In this document: one piece after another, positions 42,553 to 51,411 of the stretch
How the letters are laid out: the number at the start of each line of letters is the position of its first letter
Numbering within the stretch: position 1 is the stretch's first letter
Assembly (NCBI GenBank): GCA_022820125.1
Contig: JAJEGA010000025.1
Span: 1 to 64,000, forward strand
Direction: 5' to 3'
DNA: 64,000 nucleotides
DNA from: Anaerolineae bacterium
GTDB lineage: Bacteria; Chloroflexota; Anaerolineae; Aggregatilineales; Phototrophicaceae
Program-made: the position numbers and the translations under genes
The notes under the pieces: generated by a model
Seen by the model: the letters and a program-made list of their open reading frames with translations, nothing else
Told to the model about the DNA's origin: nothing
Databases searched by the model: none

Positions 42553-45042
42553 CTATGGCTCGGGGATGCCCAGGATGAGCGCGCGATCCGCCTCTGGCTC
42601 GGCGATGGCGAGGGCGCGCCCATCGGGGCTGAAGGCGAAATCGGACGGCGCGGCATCCAGCGTTATCGCAGGCGAATGGTGGTTGAGCGCGTTGGCGATG
42701 CGCAGTCTTATCTTGCCGTTCCGCTCAATGGTCGTTACCGCGAGCAGCGCTTCCGCATCCGGTATCACCTGACGGCGAAATGCAAAGCTCGGCAGCGCCA
42801 TGCCCGCCTGGTGATAGAGGCGCTGGTCGTCGCCGCTGTCGATGTCAATCTGGTAGAGGCTGTCGCCGCTGCTGTAGACGAAATCGCCGAGGGCCGGGTC
42901 CGGTGACGCGAGCGCGAGGGCGGCTGGCGCCAGCGCCTTCGAAAACAGCAGGGCGCCATCGGCAACGCGGTAAATCCACAAGCCGGCGCGCTTGTCCGGC
43001 AGGGATTCGCCCGTCGCCGCCAGCAGTTGGTCATCGGCGCTGAAGGCGACCGCGGTCAAAGGGTAGGGGAAGGTATAATGCAGCAGGAGTTGCTGTTCCC
43101 CAGCAGCCGCGTTTGACAGTTCCCATAGTTTGAGCGATCCGGCGCGGCGCGCGATCTTGAGGCGCTCGTCCCCGCTGACGGCAGCCAGTTTGTCGCCGGC
43201 TCGCGTCCAGGCAAGCGCGCGAATGCCGCCGTCCAGCGCGCCCAGCGTATAAGCGCCCGTTGGCTGCTCGCTCGCCAGGGCGACGCCGACGACCGACCCG
43301 TCAGCCCGCCCGATCGCCAGGACTTCCGCGTCCGGGCTGAAGACGGCGGCGGTGGCGCGACCCTCGCCGTCTAGCGAGGTTTGCATTGGAACCGACCCCC
43401 CACTGGGAAAACGGCGGAGCTCGACCGAACCGCCCTGCGTGACAATCGCCAGCGCCGACCCAATGGGCGACCAGGTGAGCGACTGCGGCGCCTCAATGTC
43501 CAGCAGCTTTACCGTGTCCAGGGCATGAGCGTTGGCGCTGTGGATGATGCGATTGGACGCCGCCTGCTCCGAGGCTGATGGTTCACGATTTGCCGGCCCG
43601 CTTTGACCGGCGCCGCGATTTGCAAGCGGCTCGAGATAATAGAAATTGATGTCGACATCGCTCTCGGCGGTCCAGCCGACGAGAGCGCCCGCTCGCACCT
43701 GCCACCAAATATGGGGCGGCTTGCAAGCCGGTCCATCGAGCACGGCATCCAGCACCGCGCGCGGCGGGATTTCGCCGATTTGCTCGGCGGCGATATCGGG
43801 GGCGGCGCGCAGGCGGTTGGCGATGCTGTGCGAGGCGATGCGCGCCATCCGTTTGCCGATGTCGATGCGCGGCGGCAGCATGCCGTGATACTCCGGCGGG
43901 CAGAAATGCACCGTGCCCGAAGCGACTGTCGCCGGATCTAAAACCGGGAGCTGATCGCAGGCGCCGGAAAGTTCCAGCACCGTCCGCTTAACCCAGCCGC
44001 CACGATAAAACAGCCAGTCGCCAGCGAAGTTTCGCCCTAGCGCCGCCAAGCTCTGATCGCCGCGGATGCGCGCCGCCTGCTTGCCGCCGGGCGCAGTTCG
44101 CGCGATGGCAAATTCCGCCAGCGGGCGCATGAAACAGCCGGTCGCGTCGCCGGGCGTCGGATTCACCAGCGGGATATTGTAACAAGCGCCCGTCAACTGC
44201 GCGTCCGCCGCCCGCAGCCAGCCGCCCGCCAATAGATACCAGTCGCCCGCCGCCGTCCGACCGATGACGCCTGCGTCTGGATCATCGTTAAGCGTCGCCT
44301 GTGGCTCGGCGTCTCTGGCGCGCTCGGCGTAAATCGGCGCGTCTCCCGCAGCCCGGCAGATTTCATCCGCCCCTCGTCGCCGCGGCGAGCTGCCGCTGCC
44401 ATCGCCGGGGCAGCCCAGGGCGAAGTCGGGACGGATGACGCCGCTGTCCGCCGGGCAAATGTCAGTCTGATCGGGGACGCCATCGCCATCGCCATCGCGC
44501 ATCAGCGCGCAGCCATGGGTCGCCGCCGCGCCCGCCTGCAGGGGGCAGCGATCACGCGCGTCTGGGCTGCCGTCGCCATCGCGGTCAGCCTCGCTGACGA
44601 GGGGGCAGCCGGCTCGCTCCAGCGCCGGGAGGCCCGCGATTTGCGGGCAGGCTTCAGCGCTGTCCGCCAGTCCATCGCCATCGCTGTCCCGCCGCGTCCG
44701 GAATACGGGAATCACGCCCGCGCCCAGGTTGGGGAAGCGCTCATCGCAGGGCTGGATCATCCCGCCGTCGGCTGAGACGTGCACCGGGAAGTTTTCCTCA
44801 TCGAGCGTGAAATCGACGCGATAGGCGGCGATTGGCGTCGTTAGCGGCAAGCCCGCAATCAGCCGGCAGCCGAGCGCTGTCGTATCGACATTCGCGAGCG
44901 GCATTATCGATGCGTCGGCGGCGCTCAACTGCGGGAAAACGGCTGCTGCGCTGCGGTGAGCGCGCTCAAGAATATCGAGCGGCTGGCTCTGCGCGCCCCC
45001 CAGGCAAAGCAGGCAGAGAAGACCAATGATGATAATACGCAA
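42553..45042 (-). CDS. Secreted protein with thrombospondin-3 repeats, SH3-like parts and a beta-propeller
   Basis: An 829-residue exported protein with an unusual build. The signal peptide is residues 1-20. From about 118 to 205 are three calcium-binding thrombospondin type-3 repeats ('DSDGDGLADSAEACP', 'DRDGDGSPDARDRCP', 'DGDGDGVPDQTDICP'). Around 230-450 are repeated SH3-like segments ('DWYLLAGGWLRAAD', 'DWLFYRGGWVKR', 'WWQVRAGALVGWTAESDVD'). From about 500 to the end is a WD40-like propeller ('LAWTRAGDKLAAVSGDERL', 'FAFSPDGRALAIAEPE'). It is probably an extracellular binding scaffold. ATG at 45042; monocistronic, divergent from the kinase-like gene. Confidence 0.85.
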   Translation of the reverse strand: MRIIIIGLLCLLCLGGAQSQPLDILERAHRSAAAVFPQLSAADASIMPLANVDTTALGCRLIAGLPLTTPIAAYRVDFTLDEENFPVHVSADGGMIQPCDERFPNLGAGVIPVFRTRRDSDGDGLADSAEACPQIAGLPALERAGCPLVSEADRDGDGSPDARDRCPLQAGAAATHGCALMRDGDGDGVPDQTDICPADSGVIRPDFALGCPGDGSGSSPRRRGADEICRAAGDAPIYAERARDAEPQATLNDDPDAGVIGRTAAGDWYLLAGGWLRAADAQLTGACYNIPLVNPTPGDATGCFMRPLAEFAIARTAPGGKQAARIRGDQSLAALGRNFAGDWLFYRGGWVKRTVLELSGACDQLPVLDPATVASGTVHFCPPEYHGMLPPRIDIGKRMARIASHSIANRLRAAPDIAAEQIGEIPPRAVLDAVLDGPACKPPHIWWQVRAGALVGWTAESDVDINFYYLEPLANRGAGQSGPANREPSASEQAASNRIIHSANAHALDTVKLLDIEAPQSLTWSPIGSALAIVTQGGSVELRRFPSGGSVPMQTSLDGEGRATAAVFSPDAEVLAIGRADGSVVGVALASEQPTGAYTLGALDGGIRALAWTRAGDKLAAVSGDERLKIARRAGSLKLWELSNAAAGEQQLLLHYTFPYPLTAVAFSADDQLLAATGESLPDKRAGLWIYRVADGALLFSKALAPAALALASPDPALGDFVYSSGDSLYQIDIDSGDDQRLYHQAGMALPSFAFRRQVIPDAEALLAVTTIERNGKIRLRIANALNHHSPAITLDAAPSDFAFSPDGRALAIAEPEADRALILGIPEP

Positions 45043-45226
45043 GGTGAAGCCTCAGCCGGGCGATCGTGGACAGTCTTCATTTTAACAGAAGCGCGCGCGG
45101 GATATTGACGCGGGCGGCGGGCAATCGTCGGCTAAAACGACCCTGTGTCATGTCAATCCGTCTATGGTACATTAGGGGCTTAGTCGTTTTGCGCTAGCGG
45201 ACGGCGTTCAACAAGCGGGACAAGCC

Positions 45227-46351
45227 ATGCCGCGACTCTCAGAACTTTATCAGCTCGGCAATTACATCGATACCTTCGCCCTCGGTCACTATGCGCGGGT
45301 GTTGGACGCGGTCGATTTGCGCAAGGGCAACAGCGTCGCCTTCAAGGTGATGCGGCCCGAACATCTGGACGCCAACGGCGATATGCAATGGGAATATCGC
45401 GCCTTCGGCAACGAAGCCGATATCTTGACGCGCCTTTGGCACAGCCCCAACATCGTCAAGCTTTACGATTGCGGCTTCATCACCGACCGCGAAGAAGCGC
45501 CGCGCGCCGGCGATATCACCTCCTTCCAGGGCGATGTCCGCGGTTTCATCGATAATTTGGCGCGCTTCGCCGCTGCCGGCTGGCGTCCCTACCTCAGTTT
45601 GGAAAACCTGCCGCGCTATCATAGCCTCTTCTACCTGATGAAGCCGAACAAGCCAAGCAAACGCTGGCGCCTGCCCAGCGAAGAGGGCTTGGCGCTGGCG
45701 CTGCAGTTCAGCGAGCTGCTGGCGCTGGCGCACGCCAATTCAATCGTCTACCTCGATCACAAACTGGAGCACGTCTATTGGGATGGCGCCAACTTGAAGG
45801 TGATTGACTTCAACAGCTCGCGCATCCTGGAAGACGACCGCATGCGCTCGCCGCAGCAATACATGAAGGATGTGCACAATATGTGCGTTGGCGTGCTCTA
45901 CACCATCTTCACCGGCATGTCGCCCCAAAAAACCTCGCTGCGCCCCCAGCCCAGCAGCCGAGACGCGGTCGAACGGCGCTACACCGATATCAACTCGCTC
46001 GATTTCAGCATGGAGCCCAGCCTGAGCGAAGGCATCGCCGAGCTGCTGCAGCGCGGGGCTGGCGAGCAAGTCGAATCCGCGCGCGAGTTCATCAACGGCT
46101 TGCAGCGCGCCGCCACCGAGCTCGGCTGGCAATTCCCCGATTATTACACCAGCGCCGCCAGCAGCGCCGCCCGCGTGCAGATGCGCAAGGGCTTAAGCAA
46201 GCTGCGCGAGGGCCACGAGAACATCCGCGACGCCCGCGATCTCTTCCGCGAGGCGCTGATCCAAGACGGCATCAGCCGCGATTTGGAAGCGGAACTGCGG
46301 CGGCTGGTGGTCGCGCTCAACGAGATGCTGAATCACCGGGTTGTGCCTTAG
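45227..46351 (+). CDS. Protein-kinase-like protein with altered catalytic loop
   Basis: A 374-residue protein of the eukaryote-type Ser/Thr kinase fold. The ATP lysine K40 is in 'SVAFKVM'. The catalytic loop is YLDHKLEH (175-182): the aspartate and lysine remain but the HRD histidine and the usual asparagine are replaced. The DFG motif is DFN (194-196). These changes point to a weak or inactive kinase or another phosphotransferase; from sequence alone this is inference. The last 60 residues are helical ('RVQMRKGLSKLREGHENIRD'). The gene ends 13 bases before the restriction enzyme gene on the same strand. Confidence 0.8.
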   Translation: MPRLSELYQLGNYIDTFALGHYARVLDAVDLRKGNSVAFKVMRPEHLDANGDMQWEYRAFGNEADILTRLWHSPNIVKLYDCGFITDREEAPRAGDITSFQGDVRGFIDNLARFAAAGWRPYLSLENLPRYHSLFYLMKPNKPSKRWRLPSEEGLALALQFSELLALAHANSIVYLDHKLEHVYWDGANLKVIDFNSSRILEDDRMRSPQQYMKDVHNMCVGVLYTIFTGMSPQKTSLRPQPSSRDAVERRYTDINSLDFSMEPSLSEGIAELLQRGAGEQVESAREFINGLQRAATELGWQFPDYYTSAASSAARVQMRKGLSKLREGHENIRDARDLFREALIQDGISRDLEAELRRLVVALNEMLNHRVVP

Positions 46352-46364
46352 GTCATCAAACCGA

Positions 46365-49214
46365 ATGACGCCGCAAGTATTCGTCAACAGATGGGCAAAG
46401 TCCCCTTTGGGCGAGAAACAGATCGCGCAAGCGCATTTTCTTGATGTCTGCCGCTTGGTCGGCGTCGAGATGCCGGGCGGCGACGGCAGAACCGAATCGG
46501 GCAAAGAATTCGTTTTCGAGAAGTCGATAGAAACAGCGCAAGGCGGACACGGTTTCGCTGATGTCTTTTATGAGAATCACTTCGCCATCGAATACAAATC
46601 GCCCGACAAGTACAAGGATCTTCAAGCTGCTTTCGAGCAATTGACAAAATACAAAGACGCCCTCAGCAACCCCCCACTTTTGGTCGTAACCGATATTAAC
46701 CACTGGGAAATCCATACCAATTTCGTCAATACACAGAACCGCCCCTACGTCTTTCACCACAGCGAAATCGCAAGCAATTCGGAAGTTCGCGGCTGGCTTC
46801 GCGATATGTTCCACGCCCCTGAACGACTTCACCCACGCCGTCATACCGAGCAGGTGACGCAGGATGCGGCGAAAGCATTCGAGTCAATTGCCGATAATCT
46901 GCGCCAGTGGGACGCTGAACCTACTCAAATCGCCTATTTCCTAACCAAGCTTGTTTTTTGTATGTTCGCCGAAGATGTACGATTGCTCCCCACTGCGGCC
47001 GACGACAACCCGGACGGCGTATTTACACACATCGTCAAACAGTCCCGCAGCAAACCCAGCATTTTCAAGCGTTACCTGCAAAACCTTTTCGCTACCATGA
47101 ATATCGGTGGTGAACTCTTAATGCGCGAAATTCGTTATTTCAACGGAACGTTGTTCATATATACGGACGTTGAAGTGTTGTCGGCCGAAGCGCTTGATGC
47201 CTTGGTCAGCGCTGTGAAGCTCAATTGGAAAGCCATCGAGCCGTCGATATTTGGAACGCTGTTTGAACGCAGTCTCGATCCTGCCAAACGCGCCCAACTC
47301 GGCGCGCACTATACCTCGCGCGAAGATATTTTGCTTATCGTCGAACCCGTTCTCATGCAGCCGCTGCGCTATGAATGGGACACGGTTCAGTTGGAAGCTG
47401 AGCCGATTCGTGAACAATACGACAATGCGAGATCGGGCCAAGCGCGCAACGCTGCTGTGGCAAATCTGCTTGACTTGCGCGAACGCATACTAGATCGTAT
47501 CCGCCGCACTACAGTACTTGATCCCGCTTGCGGCAGCGGCAATTTTCTTTACGTGGCACTGCAATTGCTGATGGATCTTGAGAAGGAAGTGATAGAGAAT
47601 AGTCTCTGGGCCGGGCTTCAGCGCGCGACGCCGGAAGTCCATCCTCGCCAGATGTATGGCATAGAAAAAGATCCAATAGCTCACGCCCTCGCCAGCATCG
47701 TCGTGTGGATCGGTTACATCCAGTGGCGTACAAACAACGCATATACGGATACGATTCGTGATCCAATACTTGAGAAGCTGCAAGACAACATCGTCTGCAA
47801 GGACGCCATTCTGGTTTTCGACGAGGAGGGAAATCCAGCCGAATCCGAATGGCCCGCTGTCGATGTCATCGTCGGCAATCCGCCATTTTTGGGCGGGAAG
47901 AGACAAAGACGCGAGCTGGGAGATGACTATATTGAGCCATTGCATGCGCATTTTCCTCAGATTCACGGTGAGGCAGATCTGTCAACTTATTGGTTTGATG
48001 TGGCAAGCAAACAGATTTTGGAAGGAAAGGCGAAACGGGCTGGGCTGTTGAGTACAAACAGCATCGGAGGAATTCGAAGTCGCCCGGTTCTAAATCGCAT
48101 TAAAGAGACAGGCGGTATATTCATGGCTTGGTCAGACCGCGAGTGGATTCTGGATGGAGCAGCTGTCCGTGTCTCGATGATTGGGTTTGACGATGGAAGC
48201 GAGTCGACAAATACTCTGGATGGCGAGGTTGTTAATGAGATTCATCCAGACCTCACCGGAACGGACTATATTTCGGCCGCGCTTAGATTGAAAGAAAACA
48301 GAAATATCTCGTTTATGGGTCTATCGCCAACGGGAAACTTTACCATTGACGACAAGCTCATGCATAAGATGTTGGCTGCTGATAAGCATAATGCGAAAGT
48401 GCTAAAGCGGTTCATAAGCGGAACAGACATAACGACAAGAGATCGCGCAAAGTGGATAATTGATTTTACAGATTTCGAATTGCGCCAGGCCGAGCATTAT
48501 GAAATGCCGCTGCGACATCTGCTAAAACACGTAAAACCTTACCGTGACAATCATCGCAACAAAAGACTTCAAGAATACTGGTGGCAGTTCGAGGCAACTC
48601 GATCTGGTATGCTAAATGCGCTTGGCTCGGTAACTCGTCAATTGATGACATCGCTTACAGCTAAGCACCGTTTCTTCGTCTGGTATCCAAGCGAGGCTCG
48701 CGCCGCCAATACTGTAGTCGCAATCGCCAGAGACGACGACTACATGTTCGGTATGCTCCATTCAAGTATTCATGTTGTTTGGGCATTGCGGAAGGGAGCA
48801 ACACTAGAAGACCGGCCGCGCTACAACAACTCTACTACCTTCGAGACCTTCTCCTTCCCTTGGTCGCCCGGCACTGAAGACAGCACCCACCCCGCCCACA
48901 TCCGCATCAGCCGGGCCGCCGCCCAGCTGCACGAAGAGCGCGATGCCTGGCTGAATCCACCCGACAAAAGCGAGAAGGAACTCAAAGACCATACTCTCAC
49001 CAACCTCTACAACGCCCTAAACGTCTTCCGCGGGCGCAACAGCATGAAAACCAAACCGGCCGCCAACAGCTTCGCCCCTCGCCTCGACCAGCTTCACCGC
49101 GAACTCGACGAAGCCGTCTGCGACGCCTACGACTGGGAAACTGCGATTCTGGCTGATGAGGAAGAGATTCTGCGGCGGCTGCTGGCGCTTAATCTGGCGC
49201 GGGCGCCCAGTTAG
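46365..49214 (+). CDS. Type IIL restriction-modification enzyme (MmeI-like)
   Basis: A 949-residue single-chain endonuclease-methyltransferase. The nuclease motif D-x9-E-x-K is intact at D66, E76 and K78 ('GFADVFYENHFAIEYKS'), in the position seen in MmeI. The adenine methyltransferase has motif I 'LDPACGSGNFLYVAL' (from 386) and motif IV NPPF near 505. The later part ('WYPSEARAANTVVAIARDDD', 'NNSTTFETFSFPW') is the target-recognition and C-terminal region of the family. Such enzymes cut beside their site and methylate one strand. I chose the ATG at 46365; the TTG at 46341 lies in the kinase-like gene. The middle of the gene is less GC-rich than both sides, a sign of transfer. Confidence 0.92.
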   Translation: MTPQVFVNRWAKSPLGEKQIAQAHFLDVCRLVGVEMPGGDGRTESGKEFVFEKSIETAQGGHGFADVFYENHFAIEYKSPDKYKDLQAAFEQLTKYKDALSNPPLLVVTDINHWEIHTNFVNTQNRPYVFHHSEIASNSEVRGWLRDMFHAPERLHPRRHTEQVTQDAAKAFESIADNLRQWDAEPTQIAYFLTKLVFCMFAEDVRLLPTAADDNPDGVFTHIVKQSRSKPSIFKRYLQNLFATMNIGGELLMREIRYFNGTLFIYTDVEVLSAEALDALVSAVKLNWKAIEPSIFGTLFERSLDPAKRAQLGAHYTSREDILLIVEPVLMQPLRYEWDTVQLEAEPIREQYDNARSGQARNAAVANLLDLRERILDRIRRTTVLDPACGSGNFLYVALQLLMDLEKEVIENSLWAGLQRATPEVHPRQMYGIEKDPIAHALASIVVWIGYIQWRTNNAYTDTIRDPILEKLQDNIVCKDAILVFDEEGNPAESEWPAVDVIVGNPPFLGGKRQRRELGDDYIEPLHAHFPQIHGEADLSTYWFDVASKQILEGKAKRAGLLSTNSIGGIRSRPVLNRIKETGGIFMAWSDREWILDGAAVRVSMIGFDDGSESTNTLDGEVVNEIHPDLTGTDYISAALRLKENRNISFMGLSPTGNFTIDDKLMHKMLAADKHNAKVLKRFISGTDITTRDRAKWIIDFTDFELRQAEHYEMPLRHLLKHVKPYRDNHRNKRLQEYWWQFEATRSGMLNALGSVTRQLMTSLTAKHRFFVWYPSEARAANTVVAIARDDDYMFGMLHSSIHVVWALRKGATLEDRPRYNNSTTFETFSFPWSPGTEDSTHPAHIRISRAAAQLHEERDAWLNPPDKSEKELKDHTLTNLYNALNVFRGRNSMKTKPAANSFAPRLDQLHRELDEAVCDAYDWETAILADEEEILRRLLALNLARAPS

Positions 49215-49594
49215 TCTTTGCCGCCCGGCTTTTCGAGGGTGAGGTCAAGACTATTGGCGATGCTCAACAGAATTTTGCGGTTTTCACCTATTGCGGCGCT
49301 GTTTTCCAACAAGACCCGCTCGAATGAATCCTGTCGGTCTTCTATTCGCTTTAGCCGGTCTTCTATTCGCTTTAGCCGGTCTTCCATCTGCTTCTGCCGG
49401 TCTTCAATGCTGTCCAGCCGCTTTTCAATCCTGTCCAGCCGCTGTCGATTCTCGTCGACAATGTCGCGCGTTTCGTTCAGCGTCCTGGAATAGCTGTCAA
49501 GGTGATCCAGTATATTTGCCTGTGTAGTTCGCAGCGTCTCAATATCGTTTTCTGCGCGATTGAGCCGACTTTTACTTGTATCCAAGACATCCAT
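49211..49594 (-). CDS. Coiled-coil protein with tandem heptad repeats
   Basis: A 127-residue protein that is almost all coiled coil. 'RLDRIEKRLDSIEDRQ', 'KQMEDRLKRIEDRLKRIEDR' and similar units follow one another at seven-residue spacing. In the DNA this shows as a run of 21-base repeats (about 49338-49420), two of them identical (TCTTCTATTCGCTTTAGCC). The ATG at 49594 is favoured by GGAG 9 bases upstream over the earlier TTG at 49648. Its stop overlaps that of the restriction enzyme gene by 4 bases. Function unknown; proteins of this form often mediate oligomerisation. Confidence 0.7.
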   Translation of the reverse strand: MDVLDTSKSRLNRAENDIETLRTTQANILDHLDSYSRTLNETRDIVDENRQRLDRIEKRLDSIEDRQKQMEDRLKRIEDRLKRIEDRQDSFERVLLENSAAIGENRKILLSIANSLDLTLEKPGGKD

Positions 49595-49659
49595 GTCTAC
49601 TGCTCCACAATCTATATGAATAGTACGCACGATAACCCAATTTGTCAAATCGTCCGCGT

Positions 49660-50283
49660 CTAGAGTGCCTGCTTGGCGAAGTAGCGCGCCTCCGCCTCAA
49701 CGAACTCGACAGCCCCGGCGATGCTTGGATTGGGCGGCGTATCCAGCGGCATCTGATGAGCGCAAGCCGAAAGCAAACGGAGGCCGCCTGGCAAACCAAC
49801 ACATGCCTCGCCAACCTGCCCAGCGCGTACCGCTCTCAAGTACAGCGTCTTGCCCTCGACTCGCGTGGTCGCCGCCGGCGCCAGGCAGATCTGCGGTTCC
49901 GGCGCGTCATCCCGCGGCCGCAGCGTGACGCGAATGCTGGCCTCGCTTGAGGGCGGCAGCGGAAGCAGCCAGTCCCGTTCCTCATCGACCAGCGCCAGCG
50001 TGACCTGCGCCGCCAGCTTATCGCTGTTTTCGCGGTTGAGCGCGCCGGCGACATTCGCCGCGTGATAACCCATGCCATCGAGAACGATCAGGGTGGAGCG
50101 CCCGCCGGTCTCGCGGCAATGGGGGATTTCATCGGCGCAAGACCCGCCCAGATCCAGCAGCAGAGCCGGCTGATGCGCCGCCGCTTTTAACCGCTGCAGA
50201 AAAGTATAGAGGCGCGGCAGCAGCGCCAGGTCGCCGGCGATATTCGCAGTGTATAGCAGGGTCAGGCTCAGCGGTTCGTCCAT
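49660..50283 (-). CDS. Unknown protein, possibly a degenerate metallophosphatase fragment
   Basis: A 207-residue protein. The opening 'LSLTLLYTANIAGDLALLPR' resembles the first motif of 5'-nucleotidase-type metallophosphatases (LYTNDIHG), but the aspartate and histidine are missing, and later metal motifs are absent. I treat the likeness as suggestive only. The ATG at 50283 lies inside the end of the crotonase gene (16 bases overlap), so the two genes are translationally linked. Confidence 0.55.
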   Translation of the reverse strand: MDEPLSLTLLYTANIAGDLALLPRLYTFLQRLKAAAHQPALLLDLGGSCADEIPHCRETGGRSTLIVLDGMGYHAANVAGALNRENSDKLAAQVTLALVDEERDWLLPLPPSSEASIRVTLRPRDDAPEPQICLAPAATTRVEGKTLYLRAVRAGQVGEACVGLPGGLRLLSACAHQMPLDTPPNPSIAGAVEFVEAEARYFAKQAL

Positions 50284-51044
50284 TCCGCCCGCCGCTTTTC
50301 GATGAAGGCGCGCATGCCCTCGGCTTTGTCCTCCGAGCCAAAAGCGACCAGGAAGTTGCGCCGTTCGTAAGCCAAGCCCTCTTCCAGCGTCATCTCGTAG
50401 GTTTTGTTCACCGCGTCCTTGGTCAGGCGGATGGCGACCTGCGAGCGGCGCGCGATCTTCTGGGCGATGCCGATGGCGACATCCATATACTCATCGAGCG
50501 GCGCCACGCGGTTGACCAGCCCATGGCGCAGCGCTTCTTCGGCAGTGAGCTTGCGGTCGCTCAGCATGATTTCCATCGCCAGCGCCTTGCCGACCGCGCG
50601 CGTCAGGCGTTGCGTGCCGCCAGCGCCGGGGATGATGCCCAGGTTGATCTCCGGCTGGCCGAAGAGCGCCGTCTCCGAGGCGACGATCATGTCGCAAGCC
50701 ATCGCGATCTCGCAGCCGCCGCCCAGCGCATAACCGGATACGGCGGCGATGACTGGCTTGCTCAGTTGCTTCATATCGAAGCGCTCGATCAGCGAAACCG
50801 TCATCAGCATATCGATCGGCGTCTTACCGTCCATCTCCTTGATGTCGGCGCCAGCGGCGAAGGCTTTGTCGCTGCCGGTTAGGATCATCGCGCCGATGCC
50901 CGCGTCGCCGTTGAACGCGAGCATGGCTTCGTTCACTTCGTCCATCAGTGGCGAATTCAAGGCGTTCAGCGCTTTTGGCCGATTGAGTCGCACACGGCCG
51001 ACGCCCTCAGCCGGTCGATCGACGAAGATGTATTTGTAGCTCAT
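50268..51044 (-). CDS. Enoyl-CoA hydratase/isomerase (crotonase)
   Basis: A 258-residue crotonase. The oxyanion-hole pairs 'FAAGADIKEM' and 'GYALGGGCEIAMACDM', and the catalytic glutamate region 'FGQPEINLGIIPGAGGTQRL', are in place, as in short-chain enoyl-CoA hydratases (crotonase, PaaF, FadB-like). The ATG at 51044 is chosen because AAAGGATC precedes it and conservation begins there; the longer frame adds 24 unlikely residues. Function in fatty-acid or aromatic degradation is inferred, and no partner dehydrogenase is adjacent. Confidence 0.92.
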   Translation of the reverse strand: MSYKYIFVDRPAEGVGRVRLNRPKALNALNSPLMDEVNEAMLAFNGDAGIGAMILTGSDKAFAAGADIKEMDGKTPIDMLMTVSLIERFDMKQLSKPVIAAVSGYALGGGCEIAMACDMIVASETALFGQPEINLGIIPGAGGTQRLTRAVGKALAMEIMLSDRKLTAEEALRHGLVNRVAPLDEYMDVAIGIAQKIARRSQVAIRLTKDAVNKTYEMTLEEGLAYERRNFLVAFGSEDKAEGMRAFIEKRRAEWTNR

Positions 51045-51411
51045 TGAACTGATCCTTTTGCGCGTTCCAGTTTCGAATGGCGCTATCCTAGCACAAAGCG
51101 GAGCAACCCGTGACATCTGCTGTCATGCTAAAAAGTTGAGGAAGTATAGTCAGCAACAAAATAATCGAAAACTGTAGGGGCGTTTCGCTGAAACGCCCGA
51201 AAATCAACGCATGAGCGACATCAGCGGGCAAGAAAATATGACGACGGGCGGCACAGCGTGCCGCCCCTACAGCACACGCATTTTTTCGCACGACTAACTT
51301 GGAACTACTGAGAAAACGAGGCAACACCGAGGGCTGTGCGGCGAAGGCGAAAAATACAATACAGAACAAGCCTTGTAGGGGCGAGCCATCAGGTCGCCCG
51401 TCGGAGCGCGG
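51045..51411. other. Intergenic stretch with duplicated repeat block
   Basis: No gene in 367 bases. The block 51122-51309 is a near-identical direct copy of 54988-55173. Hairpins lie at 51173-51198 (TTTC/GAAA), 51246-51271 (GCAC/GTGC) and 51374-51400. The part after the block (51306-51385) is present in reverse orientation at about 54893-54972. Thus this gap and the one at 54.8 kb are built from the same modules in different arrangement. Confidence 0.7.
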
